From Salinispora cortesiana (GTDB taxonomy: Bacteria; Actinomycetota; Actinomycetes; Mycobacteriales; Micromonosporaceae), in assembly GCF_000484695.1 (NCBI RefSeq), contig NZ_AXVR01000025.1:1-64000 (forward strand): a DNA stretch of 64,000 bases. Direction: 5' to 3'. The translations under genes were made by a program, and so were the position numbers. How positions within the stretch are numbered: position 1 is the stretch's first letter; each line of letters begins with the position of its first letter. Shown here piece after piece: positions 28,851 through 37,984 of the stretch. Under the pieces are notes generated by a model that saw only the letters and a program-made list of their open reading frames with translations, was not told where the DNA came from and did no database searches.

Positions 28851-28906
28851 GCAGGACCTCGATGAAGTTGATCTCTGGTAGGGCCACCTTCATATCGAGG
28901 TCCTGC
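28851..28906. repeat. Inverted repeat with 13-bp perfect arms
   Basis: GCAGGACCTCGAT at 28851-28863 and its exact complement at 28894-28906; GAAG/CTTC inside the loop extends the pairing. Could be a terminator-like hairpin or the joined ends of a lost element; no transposase is attached. Confidence 0.75.
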
Positions 28907-28973
28907 GGCATTTCGCTGCTGCAGCGACGTCCCGGCCGATCCGGACAAGCCGGACCGTCACCTACGGCACTAT

Positions 28974-29087
28974 CGGCTGCACCTGGACGTGCGCGTCGGA
29001 ACCGGGCTCGTCGGTGCCGAGCGGGTGGCCGCCCTCGAGGCCGAGTGCACCCGGCTGGTCGTGCTCGGCGCGGTACGCGTGCGACTC
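28974..29087 (+). pseudogene. VOC-family gene fragment, direct copy of 26114-26227
   Basis: 114 bases align without gaps to the middle of the VOC gene 2.86 kb upstream with six mismatches that I counted (about 95% identity), in the same orientation. The frame reads RLHLDVRVGTGLVGAER and stays open to a stop at 29112, but the first module and the terminal GNEFCLD metal motif are missing. Together the two copies flank the CGNR/arginase module as direct repeats. Confidence 0.9.
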
Positions 29088-29136
29088 CGGTCAGCGTCCG
29101 GGACCCGCCCGTGACCCGCCTGGGATCGCCCTGGGT

Positions 29137-30453
29137 TTAGGACTGGTAGCCAAGCCCGTGCACGGTCCATCCCGCGGCTCGCCAGCGTCCACCGGAGATC
29201 ACGCCGCGGGTGTCCAGCAATACTCGTTGCGCCACCCGCTCGGCGATCACGTGGGGGTCGAGCGCGCCGAACTCCGGCCAGCCGGTTCCCACCAGGATCA
29301 GTTCGGCGTCGACGGCCGCCTCGGCCGCCGTCGCGGCGTAGCTCAGCTGCGGCGCGGTCTGCCGGGCCATCGCCAGCCCCTGCGGGTCGTACGCGGTGAC
29401 CTGCGCCCCCGCCGCGTGTAGCCGGACGGCGACGTCGAGCGCGGGGGAGTCGCGCACGTCGTCGATGCCGGGTTTGAAAGCTGTACCCCACAGGGCGATC
29501 CGTCGGCCCCGTACCTCGCCGTTGAGCGCGGCGGTGGCCAGCGTGACAGCGCGGGTACGCATGTGCAGGTTCACGCTGTCCACGCTGCGCAGAAATTCGG
29601 CGGCGGCGGTCACGCCGCCTCGTTCGGCCTGCGCCGTGAAGGCGTGCAGATCCTTGGGTAGGCAGCCGCCGCCGAAGCCGAGGCCGGGCTGTAGGTACTG
29701 GTGTCCGATGCGGGCGTCGTGGCCGATCGCGTCGGCCAACTCGGCGACGTTCGCTCCCACCACCGCGCACATCTCGGCGACGGCGTTGACGAACGAGATC
29801 CGGGTGGCCAGGTAGGCGTTCGCGGTCGCCTTGACCATCTCGGCGGTGATCCGGTCGGTGACCACGAGTGGGCAGCCGTGGCCGCTGGTGATCGGCGCGT
29901 ACAGCAGCCGTAGGGTCTCCTCGGCCTCGGCCGAGGCGACGCCGAGGACGATGCGGTCTGGAGTCAGGGTGTCGGCCACCGCGGTGCCTTCGCGGAGGAA
30001 CTCGGGGTTCCACGCCACCTGAACGTCGTCACCGGCGGGGGAGAGCTTTCGGGCCTGGGCCTCGACCACTTCGGCGGTGCCGGGCGTGACGGTGGACTTG
30101 CCGACGATCAGGCAGGGGCGCTGGAGGTGCGGGGCCAGGCGTTCGATCGCCGCGCTGATCTGGGTCAGGTCGTAGGTGCCGTCCAGGCCGGAGGGGGTAC
30201 CGACCGCGAGGAAGTGCACATCGCCGAAGGCGGCCGCCGCCGCGAAGTCGGTGGTGAAGCGAAGTCTTCCGGTGTCGAGGTTGCGGGCCAGCAGCACATC
30301 GAGCTCCGGTTCATGAAACCAGCCTCGCCCGGCGTTCAACGTCTCGACCTTCTCCGGGTCGATGTCGACCCCGATGACCTCATGCCCGATGTCGGCCATC
30401 CCGGCGGCGTGAGTTGCGCCCAGGTGCCCCGACCCGATGACCGTGACCTTCAC
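29137..30453 (-). CDS. UDP-glucose 6-dehydrogenase family protein
   Basis: 438 residues: NAD-binding domain (VTVIGSGHLGATHAAGM), central domain with NPEFLREGTAV and the catalytic Cys in GLGFGGGCLPKDLHAF (near 260), and a UDP-binding C-terminal domain (WGTAFKPGIDDVRDSPAL near 325). Oxidises UDP-glucose to UDP-glucuronate, or UDP-ManNAc to its uronate, for surface polymers or glycosylation of natural products. GTG start with GGAAGGAGG upstream. First-module GSGHLG replaces the common GxGYVG, a minor variation. Divergent from the NarL-type kinase gene. Confidence 0.9.
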   Translation of the reverse strand: MKVTVIGSGHLGATHAAGMADIGHEVIGVDIDPEKVETLNAGRGWFHEPELDVLLARNLDTGRLRFTTDFAAAAAFGDVHFLAVGTPSGLDGTYDLTQISAAIERLAPHLQRPCLIVGKSTVTPGTAEVVEAQARKLSPAGDDVQVAWNPEFLREGTAVADTLTPDRIVLGVASAEAEETLRLLYAPITSGHGCPLVVTDRITAEMVKATANAYLATRISFVNAVAEMCAVVGANVAELADAIGHDARIGHQYLQPGLGFGGGCLPKDLHAFTAQAERGGVTAAAEFLRSVDSVNLHMRTRAVTLATAALNGEVRGRRIALWGTAFKPGIDDVRDSPALDVAVRLHAAGAQVTAYDPQGLAMARQTAPQLSYAATAAEAAVDAELILVGTGWPEFGALDPHVIAERVAQRVLLDTRGVISGGRWRAAGWTVHGLGYQS

Positions 30454-30633
30454 CAGCCGACCTCCTTCCCGGTGCGAGTCGTTGTTGACGACAGCGGACT
30501 GTAACCCGCGGATCGGAGAGTTTCCTGCTGGAAGGGTGCCCACTGCGGGTGTTTCTTCGGGTCGTGGGGATGCGCCCCTGGATCCAGACTGTCTTGTCCC
30601 CACCCAGCCGGAGTGGGTCAGTATCCTGACCGC

Positions 30634-31872
30634 ATGCCGGTACCCGCAGCGCTGCGTGACTTGGTGCGGGCGGTCGCCACCGGGCACGACCCGAAACCGG
30701 GGGACGCTGCCGCGTCGGGTCGGACTCGTCGGTGGGCGCGGCTGCGCCCGCAGCTGCGGGTGTTGGCCCCGCTGGTCGCGTTCCTGCTGTGGCTCCTCGC
30801 GATGGCAGGCCTCGCGCCATACCAGGTTGGCAGACTCGAGACGATCCTCCTCGCCGCCCTGACCGCGGCGCCGGTGGCCCTGATGCCCCGCCGGGTGCTG
30901 CTGGCGTGGCGGGTGGCAGCGGTAGCCACCCTGGTCAGTGGCGTCAACGGACTGCACGAGGCCGGTGCCCCCTGGCCCGGCAACCCGGTGCTGATCCTGG
31001 TCTACCTCGTCGTGCTCGTCGTGGTCGGCTACCGCCATCCGCTGGGGGTGCTGTTCTGGGTCTGGGCGTTCAGCATCGCGATGTCTTTGCTGTTTCTCGA
31101 ACCGGGCGTCGGCTACGGCAGCATGTTGCTGGTCAGCGGCGTCCTGGGGGTGGGCCACCTGCTGGGCCGATGGGTGCAGGTGCGCACCGGCCTGGTCGCC
31201 GAGCAGGAGCGGGGTGCGATGCTGACCGAGCGCGCACGCATCGCCCGCGAGCTGCATGACGTCGTCGCCCACCACATGTCCCTCATCGCGGTGCGGTCGG
31301 AGACCGCTGCCTACCGCCTGAACGAGCTTTCGCCAGCGGCGCGTGCGGAGTTCACCGAGATCGCGGAGTCATCCCGGGAGGCGCTCACCGAGATGCGGCG
31401 GCTGCTGAGCGTACTGCGTGCCCCACAGGAGCAGTCGTTAACCGCGCCTCAGCCCAGCCTCGCGGAGCTGGACGCGCTCGTGGCGGGCGCGCGGGCAGCC
31501 GGAACCCCGGTCACGGTGTCGGTGCAGGGCGTGGTCACCAGTGTGCCGGATTCGGTGGGGCTCTCCGCCTACCGGATCGTGCAGGAGGCGCTCTCCAACG
31601 TGGCACGACATGCTCCGGGCGCGCCCACTGACCTCATCCTGCACCGAAACCGGCACGAGTTGACCATCCGGGTGCGCAACGCGGTCAAGGTGGACCCCAA
31701 CGGCCGCCCGGTGCCCCCTCCGGCGGCCGCGGCGGCCGGTGCGAGCAGCAGTCACGGCCTGCTCGGGATGCGCGAGCGGGTGGCCATGCTGCACGGCAGC
31801 CTGCGCGCCGACCAGACCGACGACGGTGGATTCGAGGTGCGGGCGACGTTGCCCCTGGAGAGCCAGTCATGA
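30634..31872 (+). CDS. NarL-type sensor histidine kinase (HisKA_3)
   Basis: 412 residues: about five membrane helices (45-175), no large external domain, dimerisation/phosphoacceptor domain with H208 in RIARELHDVVAHHMSLI, and HATPase_c (about 305-410; GLLGMRERVAMLHG). The DesK-like layout suggests sensing of the membrane. The ATG is preferred to a GTG seven codons upstream, but neither has a clear ribosome site. It overlaps its response regulator by ATGA. Confidence 0.9.
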   Translation: MPVPAALRDLVRAVATGHDPKPGDAAASGRTRRWARLRPQLRVLAPLVAFLLWLLAMAGLAPYQVGRLETILLAALTAAPVALMPRRVLLAWRVAAVATLVSGVNGLHEAGAPWPGNPVLILVYLVVLVVVGYRHPLGVLFWVWAFSIAMSLLFLEPGVGYGSMLLVSGVLGVGHLLGRWVQVRTGLVAEQERGAMLTERARIARELHDVVAHHMSLIAVRSETAAYRLNELSPAARAEFTEIAESSREALTEMRRLLSVLRAPQEQSLTAPQPSLAELDALVAGARAAGTPVTVSVQGVVTSVPDSVGLSAYRIVQEALSNVARHAPGAPTDLILHRNRHELTIRVRNAVKVDPNGRPVPPPAAAAAGASSSHGLLGMRERVAMLHGSLRADQTDDGGFEVRATLPLESQS

Positions 31873-32534
31873 TCAAGGTGTTGCTCGTTGACGACCAGGC
31901 AATGGTCCGGGAGGGGTTCGGGGCGTTGCTCACCGCCCAGGAGGACATGGTGGTGGTGGCGGACGCCGCCGATGGTGAGCAGGCGGTCGCCGCAGCGCGT
32001 CGGTACGACCCAGACGTGATCCTGATGGACATCCGGATGCCGACAATGGACGGGCTGACCGCAACCCGTCAGATCCTGGAGGTGCCACCCGGTGGGCGTC
32101 CGCCGCGGGTGCTCATCCTGACCACCTTCGACCTGGACGACTACGTGTTCGAGGCGCTGCGGGCCGGCGCGAGCGGGTTCCTGCTGAAGGACGCGCCCGC
32201 CGCCGACCTCATGCACGCGGTACGCGTGATCGCCGCGGGCGAGGCGCTGCTCGCTCCCTCGGTGACCCGGCGGCTCATCGCGGACTACGCGAGCCGCGCT
32301 CGGCCGCGGCGAGTCGAACCGGATTCGTTCAACACCCTCACCCGGCGCGAGGCAGAGGTGCTGCGGCTGGTCGCGCGTGGACTGTCGAACCAGGAGATCG
32401 CGGCAGAGCTGGTGCTCGCCGAGCAGACCGTCAAGACTCACGTCAGCCGCGTGCTGATGAAGCTGAACCTGCGGGACCGGGCGCAGGCGGTGGTCTACGC
32501 CTACGAGAGCGGCATGATCAACCCGGGCGAGTAG
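31869..32534 (+). CDS. LuxR/NarL-family response regulator
   Basis: 221 residues: receiver (1-120) with D8/D9, phospho-acceptor D54 (ILMDIRMPTMDG) and K near 106 (LLKDAPAADL), then a GerE-type helix-turn-helix (about 155-215, LTRREAEVLRLVARGLSNQEI). It overlaps the kinase gene by four bases. In related actinomycete loci such pairs often control an adjacent exporter or hydrolase; here the genes just downstream are degraded, so the original targets may be gone. Confidence 0.92.
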   Translation: MIKVLLVDDQAMVREGFGALLTAQEDMVVVADAADGEQAVAAARRYDPDVILMDIRMPTMDGLTATRQILEVPPGGRPPRVLILTTFDLDDYVFEALRAGASGFLLKDAPAADLMHAVRVIAAGEALLAPSVTRRLIADYASRARPRRVEPDSFNTLTRREAEVLRLVARGLSNQEIAAELVLAEQTVKTHVSRVLMKLNLRDRAQAVVYAYESGMINPGE

Positions 32535-32585
32535 TACCGGCGTACCGGTCCGGGTTGGCGCGCCGCGTGCGGCGGGCGGGTAGCG

Positions 32586-33071
32586 GTGGTGGCCTGGCTC
32601 GGCTACGAGCCGCCCGGCGGCATCGACCTCGCCGCGATCCGGTCGGAGCGCGCGATGGCCGGAGCCACGGCCCTGACCGAGTACGTCGGGCAGCTCGCCA
32701 CAGCCCGGCCGGACACGGCGATTACGGTGATCGGGCACAGCTACGGTTCCCTGCTCCTCGCCTACGCCGCCGCCCGGCTGCCCGTTCAGGTCACCGACCT
32801 CGTGGTGCTGGGAAGCCCCGGCCTCGATGTCGATTCGGCCGAACAGCTGGATACTGCGGCGCGGCTCTGGGCGGGCAGCGCCGAGGACGACTGGATTCGG
32901 CGAATCCCCGACGTGCGAGTCCTTGGCCTCGGTCACGGGGTGGATCCGAGCCGGCCCTCATTCGGCGCGCGGACCCTGGACGTCACGGGCGCCGAAGGTC
33001 ACGACGGGTACTTCCTGCCCGGCACCATCTCATTGGAAAGTCTCGCTGCCGTGGCGTTGGGGACAGCATGA
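32586..33071 (+). pseudogene. Truncated DUF1023-type alpha/beta hydrolase (N-terminal half missing)
   Basis: 161 codons match only the second half of the actinobacterial DUF1023/TAP-like hydrolases: VAVVAWLGYEPPGG, nucleophile serine in GHSYGSLL, and the catalytic His region EGHDGYFLPGT. Homologous sequence runs a few codons upstream of the first GTG (GGRVAVVAW) into the 51-base gap after the response regulator, with no start or N-terminal domain, so the 5' end appears deleted. If translated from the GTG it would lack the oxyanion-loop half. It overlaps the next gene by four bases (ATGA). Confidence 0.7.
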
Positions 33072-34180
33072 CCACGAGATCGCCTACCGCCCGCCTTGCG
33101 GCGGCCACCCCGGCCGGCCGGGACCGATCCATCGACGTGCTGCGTGCCCTGGCCATCGCCGGCGTGGTGCTCGGCCACTGGCTGGTGACCGCCTTCGTGG
33201 TCACCGGATCTGGGCTGCGGGTGGCCAGCCCGCTGACGTACCTGCCCGGCCTCACCCCAGTCTCCTGGCTGTTGCAGACCCTCGCGGTCTTCTTCTTCAT
33301 CGGAGGGTTCGCCGCGGCGTGTGGACTGCCGAGGGCGGGAAGCTACCAGGGGTGGTTGCTGGCGCGGATGGACCGGCTCTTCCGTCCGATGCTGGCTTTG
33401 TCGCCTTCTGGGCGGTGGTAGCGCTGGTCTGGATGCCAGCCGCCGGCGCAGAGTCAGCGCGAACCGTCCGGGTCATCGTGCTGAGCCCCCTGTGGTTTGT
33501 CATGGTGTACACCGGGCTCATCGCCGTGACCCCGCTCGTGTGGAACCGGCCCGGTCGGGTCATCGTGCCGCTCGTGGCGGCGGTCGCCGTGGTCGACGTG
33601 GCGCGGCTCGGGCTCGGCGGCCCGTCGTGGCTCGGTTGGGTGAACGTGGCGAGCGCCTGGCTCGTACCCTTCTGTCTCGGGATTGCCTGCGCCCGCGGGG
33701 CCCGGCTGCCGGCGGTCGGGCTGCTCCTCGGCGGGATCGTGGCCTCCGCCGCGCTGGTGCACTGGTTCGACTACCCGGCCAGCCTGGTCGGTGTGCCAGG
33801 CCAGGGCCGGTCCAACCTCAACCCGCCCACCCTCGTCGCGGTGAGCTTCGGGCTGGCCCAGGTGGGGCTCGCCCTGCTGCTGCGTGGCCCGCTGACCCGG
33901 CTCGCCCGCCGGCCGCTGGTCTGGGCCGTCGTGGCCGGGACGAATCTGTCGGCCATGCGGATCTTCTTGTGGCACCAGACCGCATTGGTGGCGGTGACAC
34001 TCTTCGCCCTGGGCTCCGCCCCGCTGCCCGGACTGCACACCGCGCCCGACTCGTGGTGGTGGGTCCTCGCCCGCCTCCGCTGGCTGCCCGTATTCATAGT
34101 TGTCCTGCTGGGCGGGCTGTGGCTGGGTGTCCGGATTGGCGCGGGGCGGCGTCCCCGAAAGGGTCGCTGGTCCCACTCCA
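33068..34180 (+). pseudogene. Frameshifted acyltransferase-3 family membrane protein
   Basis: The first frame (MTTRSPTARL onwards) carries the acyltransferase-3 signature RSIDVLRALAIAGVVLGHWL and two helices, then stops at TAG 33419-33421. Homology resumes one frame over from about 33394 (GFVAFWAVVALVW) and continues through seven or more helices to about 34150. Reading GCC for GCT near 33395-33397 would restore LAFVAFWAVV, so a single lost C explains it. The second frame then runs on with no stop before 35127, antisense to the next gene, so the 3' end is also damaged. Intact relatives O-acylate surface or natural-product sugars. Confidence 0.75.
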
Positions 34181-34197
34181 GGTTTCGGCGCGGTGGT

Positions 34198-34992
34198 CTA
34201 TTCCGTTTCTGTATCGCTCCGGACGGCGATCGTGAGGACGTGGCCGCTGGCGCCGAGCAAACTCGGTTCGTCCTCCACCGAGCGCATCATCTCCAGCAGG
34301 AGGTCGGTCAGGTCGGGGCTGGTCAGGATCTCGGCCAGTCGCGCCCCGGTGAATCCCAGCGGGCCCTCGACCGAAACCCGTCGCCGTACGACGAGGCCCG
34401 CCTCCGTCGCCTCACCGGCCAACTCGTCCGGATGGTGGAAGTAGGCGCTGGTAAACTATCGCTGCGCGTCGTCGATGTTGCGGTGCACTCCATCGGACAA
34501 CGTGCGCTCCACCATGGGCCGGAACCGTGCGTCGGTGAAGTAGCCCTTCACGAAACCGTCGAACAGCGACGCGAACCGGCTGATCGTGGCGCCCACGACC
34601 ACGCCACCAGCACGTACGACACGAGCCGCCTCCCGCCAGACAGCAACGCGATCCGTCCGCTCCGGCAGGTGATACAGCGGCCCGAGCAGCAAGACCGCGT
34701 CCACGCTGCGATCGGCGGCGGGCAAGGCCCGGGCATCCCCGAGGACAGCGGCCACACCAGGGCGAGCTGCCGCCTCAGCCACATGCTCGGGCACCGGGTC
34801 GACTACCCGGACGTGGTAGCCGGCCTGCGCCAGCGGGCCGGCGTAGACTCCGGTCGCACCGCCCACGTCCAGCAAGGCCGCTGGCGCACCCGGGAGCACC
34901 CGGGACAGGACATCCCACGTGCGCAGGAACTCCAACCGACTCGGGCCGGCAGCGAGCCGATCCCGCTCGCCGCCCCGCTGGTAGTACTCCAT
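34198..34992 (-). pseudogene. SAM-dependent methyltransferase interrupted by an in-frame TAG
   Basis: Class I methyltransferase: EYYQRGGERDRL start, SAM loop LLDVGGATGVYAGPLAQAG, then ALLLGPLYHLPERTDR. At 34456-34458 an amber codon interrupts NIDDAQR-stop-FTSAYFHHPDEL; the same frame continues for 85 codons to a proper stop with SVEGPLGFTGARLAEI. Relatives, as I recall them, have Trp here, so TGG to TAG is the simplest change. Product would lack the last third. Start is uncertain (ATG 34992 or GTG 35010). Convergent with the broken acyltransferase. Confidence 0.8.
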
Positions 34993-35390
34993 GATTTCGG
35001 GCTTCAGCACACAGCAGATCGTGTTACGGCGGACCATCGGCGGGCAACCAAATACCCGCGGCCGGTGCCTGTGTTCACACCAGATGCCGACCATCGAGTG
35101 TCACCCGAATGGGTGAAATGCAGATAGGTACTGCGCACCTCACCAGTGAAGGGTAAAGGACCTCGTCCTACCGGAGCTTCGTCCTCACCTCGCCGCACGA
35201 AGCACCACTGTGGTTGGACCGCGATCGGACACTCATCCCATACTCATGATCTTGAAATGGTTATGTATCTACACGCCGACGAACAGCGCGGCTCGGCGAA
35301 TACCGTGAATTATCCGGACCAGCCGGGGCTGGTGTGTGACAGTGCGAGACGTGCCTACGGTGCACCTCGGGAATAAGACCACTTAACCAC
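34993..35390. other. Intergenic region before the MFS exporter
   Basis: 398 bases, slightly less GC-rich than its surroundings, with no gene I can support. It must contain the exporter promoter; I could not pick convincing -35/-10 boxes or an operator. Confidence 0.45.
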
Positions 35391-36803
35391 GTGAGGAAAA
35401 CTTTGTTTCTTCGCCTGCATCACTTTCGCCACGCGGCCGGGAGTGCCTCACCTCACGGAGCCGCGGCGCAGGCCAAGCTGACATTGGTTGCGGCATCCTT
35501 CTGCATCTTCCTGGTTCAGCTCGACTTCTTCGCGCTCAACCTCGCGCTGCCGAAGATGGCTGCGGAGCTGCGCACGTCGCCAACCAACCTGCAGTGGGTG
35601 ATCAGCGCCTACCTGCTCGCCCAGGCGGCGTTCCTGATTCCTGGCGGACGCCTCGGCGACATCCTTGGCCGCAAACGCATTCTCATGGCCGGCCTCATGA
35701 TCTTCGGCCTGAGTTCCCTGGGTGCCGCCCTAGCCCCCAATGCGGGGACCGTCATCGCCTTCCGGACGGTCCAGGGAATCGGCTCGGCCATCATCTTCCC
35801 GCTTGCCATCGCCATCGTCACGAATGCTTTTCCCGCGCACCGGGTGAAACGGGCGATCGGCTACGCCTACGGCATCGGCGCCGTGTCGATGGCGCTCGGC
35901 CCTCCCTTCGGCGGTGGGATAACAGAGCTGGTCGTCTGGCAGGTCGTGCTGCTCGTGAACGTACCGTTGAGCATCATCGCCATCGCGATGGTCGCCGGTG
36001 GCGTGCGTGAATCGCGCGACCCTACCGTGCCGCGGTCGATCGACCTGCCGGGCCTGGCCCTGGTGGCGGCTGGGATCGCCCTGGTAACGCTCGCGGTGGA
36101 CCTGACGAGCACGTGGCAGCAGCCCCTCGCCACGGCCGGGATCGCCGTGGTCGGGCTGCTGACTCTGGCGGCGTTCGTGCAGCGTGAGCGGTTGGCGAAG
36201 TATCCTCTGGTCAAACTCGACCTGTTTCGCAACCGTCCCTACGTCATCGTGACCCTGATGGGGACGGTCGCCAACGCCGCTCTCGTCATCGGAGTGTTCA
36301 GTAGCACGGTCTATCTACAACAAGGGGAGGGTCGCTCACCCTTCACCGCGGGTCTGATTCTTCTCGCCGCCTCGGTGGCCACCGGAATCGCCGGTCCGAT
36401 CGCAGGACGCCTCGGCGAGCACCTGAATATTCCGGTAGTAATGGGCATCAGTGCGGTGACCGGTGGGATTGGCCTGTTCGTGGTCTCTCTCGGCGGTGGC
36501 TTCGGTTCCTACCTGCCCGGCCTCGCGTTGTTCGGATTCAGCTACGGCGTGGGGTACGCGATGTACAACATCGGCACGCAGTCGGTCGTCGCCCGGGAAC
36601 TGGTGGGCGAAGCATCCGGTGTCACCCTCGCGACCGCTATCGGGGGCTCCGGACTCGCGGTAGCGGCCGCGGCGACGCTGATCGACATCCAGTCGAGAAG
36701 TATGGGGCTTACGGAGGCCATCGAAGACATTCTGCGGTGGACTGCGGCAGGAAGCATCGTGGTCTCCGGGCTTCTCCTCCTGGTGGCTCGCCGCCGACCG
36801 TGA
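35391..36803 (+). CDS. MFS drug:H+ antiporter, DHA2 (14-helix) type
   Basis: 470 residues with about 14 hydrophobic segments and MFS motifs: FFALNLALPKMAAELRTS (D/P motif of helix 1), GGRLGDILGRKRIL (motif A, residue 85 region) and GIGSAIIFPLAIAIV (helix 4). Exports a small hydrophobic compound in exchange for protons. The first 25 residues before helix 1 are unusually polar, and the GTG start lacks a clear ribosome site, so a downstream start cannot be excluded. No regulator gene adjoins it. Substrate unknown. Confidence 0.85.
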   Translation: MRKTLFLRLHHFRHAAGSASPHGAAAQAKLTLVAASFCIFLVQLDFFALNLALPKMAAELRTSPTNLQWVISAYLLAQAAFLIPGGRLGDILGRKRILMAGLMIFGLSSLGAALAPNAGTVIAFRTVQGIGSAIIFPLAIAIVTNAFPAHRVKRAIGYAYGIGAVSMALGPPFGGGITELVVWQVVLLVNVPLSIIAIAMVAGGVRESRDPTVPRSIDLPGLALVAAGIALVTLAVDLTSTWQQPLATAGIAVVGLLTLAAFVQRERLAKYPLVKLDLFRNRPYVIVTLMGTVANAALVIGVFSSTVYLQQGEGRSPFTAGLILLAASVATGIAGPIAGRLGEHLNIPVVMGISAVTGGIGLFVVSLGGGFGSYLPGLALFGFSYGVGYAMYNIGTQSVVARELVGEASGVTLATAIGGSGLAVAAAATLIDIQSRSMGLTEAIEDILRWTAAGSIVVSGLLLLVARRRP

Positions 36804-36924
36804 CCGGCACCAGACGGCCGGAGGACCGCGTGCCATCCCCTCCCCACTCGTAGATCGCCTTCCGGATCAGCTCGCGGGATTTGGAGCGCTGGCCGCCGGG
36901 GTGACCAGCTGCCCGAAGACCGGG

Positions 36925-37350
36925 CTAGACCCGGCTGGCCAGGGCTGATCCCTCCGCCAAAAGGTCATCCAACTCCTCGTCCGAAATGGCGCCAGCGCCG
37001 AGCGTGTGCAGGATGGTCAGACCCTGGACCCGCCCGGCCACCTTCGGGTCGATGTCCGAGTCAACGCTTGGATCGAGAGCAGCGTGGATCAGCTTCTCCG
37101 CGCTGGTCGCATCGGTCTCGGGACCACCTGTGGTCGTGCTTCGCATCTCGCTGACGAACCGGATCACCTCGTCCTGGCTGGCGCCGTGCGGGAAGCGGCG
37201 ATTCACCGCGAAGTAGAAGACCGCGCCGAGTAGCGTGCCGAAGCCTTCCCAACCCTGGTCATCGAGGCGGGCTTCGATGCGGTCGTTCTCGGCATGCTCG
37301 CCTTTCACCATCGTGCGAATGTAGGCGACCATGTCAGGACTAATCGTCAC
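36925..37350 (-). CDS. Hypothetical protein, last gene of small-protein operon
   Basis: 141 residues, soluble, acidic, mostly helical by appearance, with no family I recognise. Notable segments: MVAYIRTMVKGEHAENDRIEAR at the N-terminus (read in two parts), GFGTLLGAVFYFAVNRRFP (near 37-55, mildly hydrophobic) and an acidic end SDEELDDLLAEGSALASRV. The GTG start overlaps the upstream stop by 11 bases, so it is co-translated with the preceding gene. Function unknown. Confidence 0.65.
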   Translation of the reverse strand: MTISPDMVAYIRTMVKGEHAENDRIEARLDDQGWEGFGTLLGAVFYFAVNRRFPHGASQDEVIRFVSEMRSTTTGGPETDATSAEKLIHAALDPSVDSDIDPKVAGRVQGLTILHTLGAGAISDEELDDLLAEGSALASRV

Positions 37351-37984
37351 GACGCTTCCTCTCCCGATGCTGCTTGGTCATGTTCCACAGCCCCTTGAGA
37401 CCGACGGCCACAGCTCCGGCCGCCATGACTACCGAGGCGACTGGGTGCTCCAGATGTGGTCGATCTGCCGGTGTAGCGGGCTTTGGCTGGGTGGTGGACG
37501 TTGAGGTGCCGCCGGGGCCGCCCTTCGTCTGCTGGACGAATTCACGGAACCCCGCTGTCGCTGCCTTCTCGGCGTTCTGAAGATTACCTTCTGTCTGATC
37601 CGCCTTTTTGACGTGGCGTCGAAGGAATGCCTCCGCCCGGCTGCCGCGATTCTCTGCCTCAGCGGCCAGACGCTCGCCCGAGGGCGATGCCTCACCGGGG
37701 CGGTTGGGGACAGCGCCGGGAGCGATGGCGTTCGCGTAGGCGGCGAGGTGTCCGGCCGCGTTGCTGGTCAGGCGACCGAGCCGGCCCGCCTTGTCCGCAG
37801 CGGTACGGCTCTGCGTCACTGCCTCTCGACAATCTCGCTGATCGGTGCCTTGACTGATCTCGGCAAAACGGCGATGACCCTGACTGATCTCCTCCTGCGC
37901 GTGTGTGGCCGTGACGGCGAGCGTGTCGAGCCGTTGGATCGCCGCGGTGAGCTGGGCCACGATCTCCGCCACGAGGCCGCTCAT
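37340..37984 (-). CDS. Hypothetical helical protein with C-terminal membrane segment
   Basis: 214 residues. Residues 1-85 form a Gln/Ala-rich helical region (VAEIVAQLTAAIQRLDTLAV) resembling the two smaller proteins encoded upstream; the middle is charged (AENRGSRAEAFLRRHVKKA); a Pro/Thr/Gly linker leads to one hydrophobic segment (VASVVMAAGAVAVGLKGLW, about 180-198) and a basic end HRERKRRDD. That fits a tail-anchored or membrane-tethered protein. The ATG overlaps the previous stop (ATGA). I recall similar uncharacterised DUF proteins in Micromonosporaceae but cannot name the family. Confidence 0.7.
   Translation of the reverse strand: MSGLVAEIVAQLTAAIQRLDTLAVTATHAQEEISQGHRRFAEISQGTDQRDCREAVTQSRTAADKAGRLGRLTSNAAGHLAAYANAIAPGAVPNRPGEASPSGERLAAEAENRGSRAEAFLRRHVKKADQTEGNLQNAEKAATAGFREFVQQTKGGPGGTSTSTTQPKPATPADRPHLEHPVASVVMAAGAVAVGLKGLWNMTKQHRERKRRDD

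Larger units (their letters stand above)
28199..29136. other. 938-base degenerate region after the arginase-family gene
   Basis: No intact gene I can support. It holds an unrecognised reading frame on the minus strand (28219-28461), a pair of RARSFGG-type short repeats near 28564 and 28599, an inverted repeat at 28851-28906 and the VOC gene fragment at 28974-29087. Composition stays GC-rich. The assortment of pieces looks like recombination debris. Confidence 0.6.

Noticed and set aside
32586-33071. Intact alpha/beta hydrolase
   Set aside because: Lacks the N-terminal half, and homology begins upstream of any start codon.
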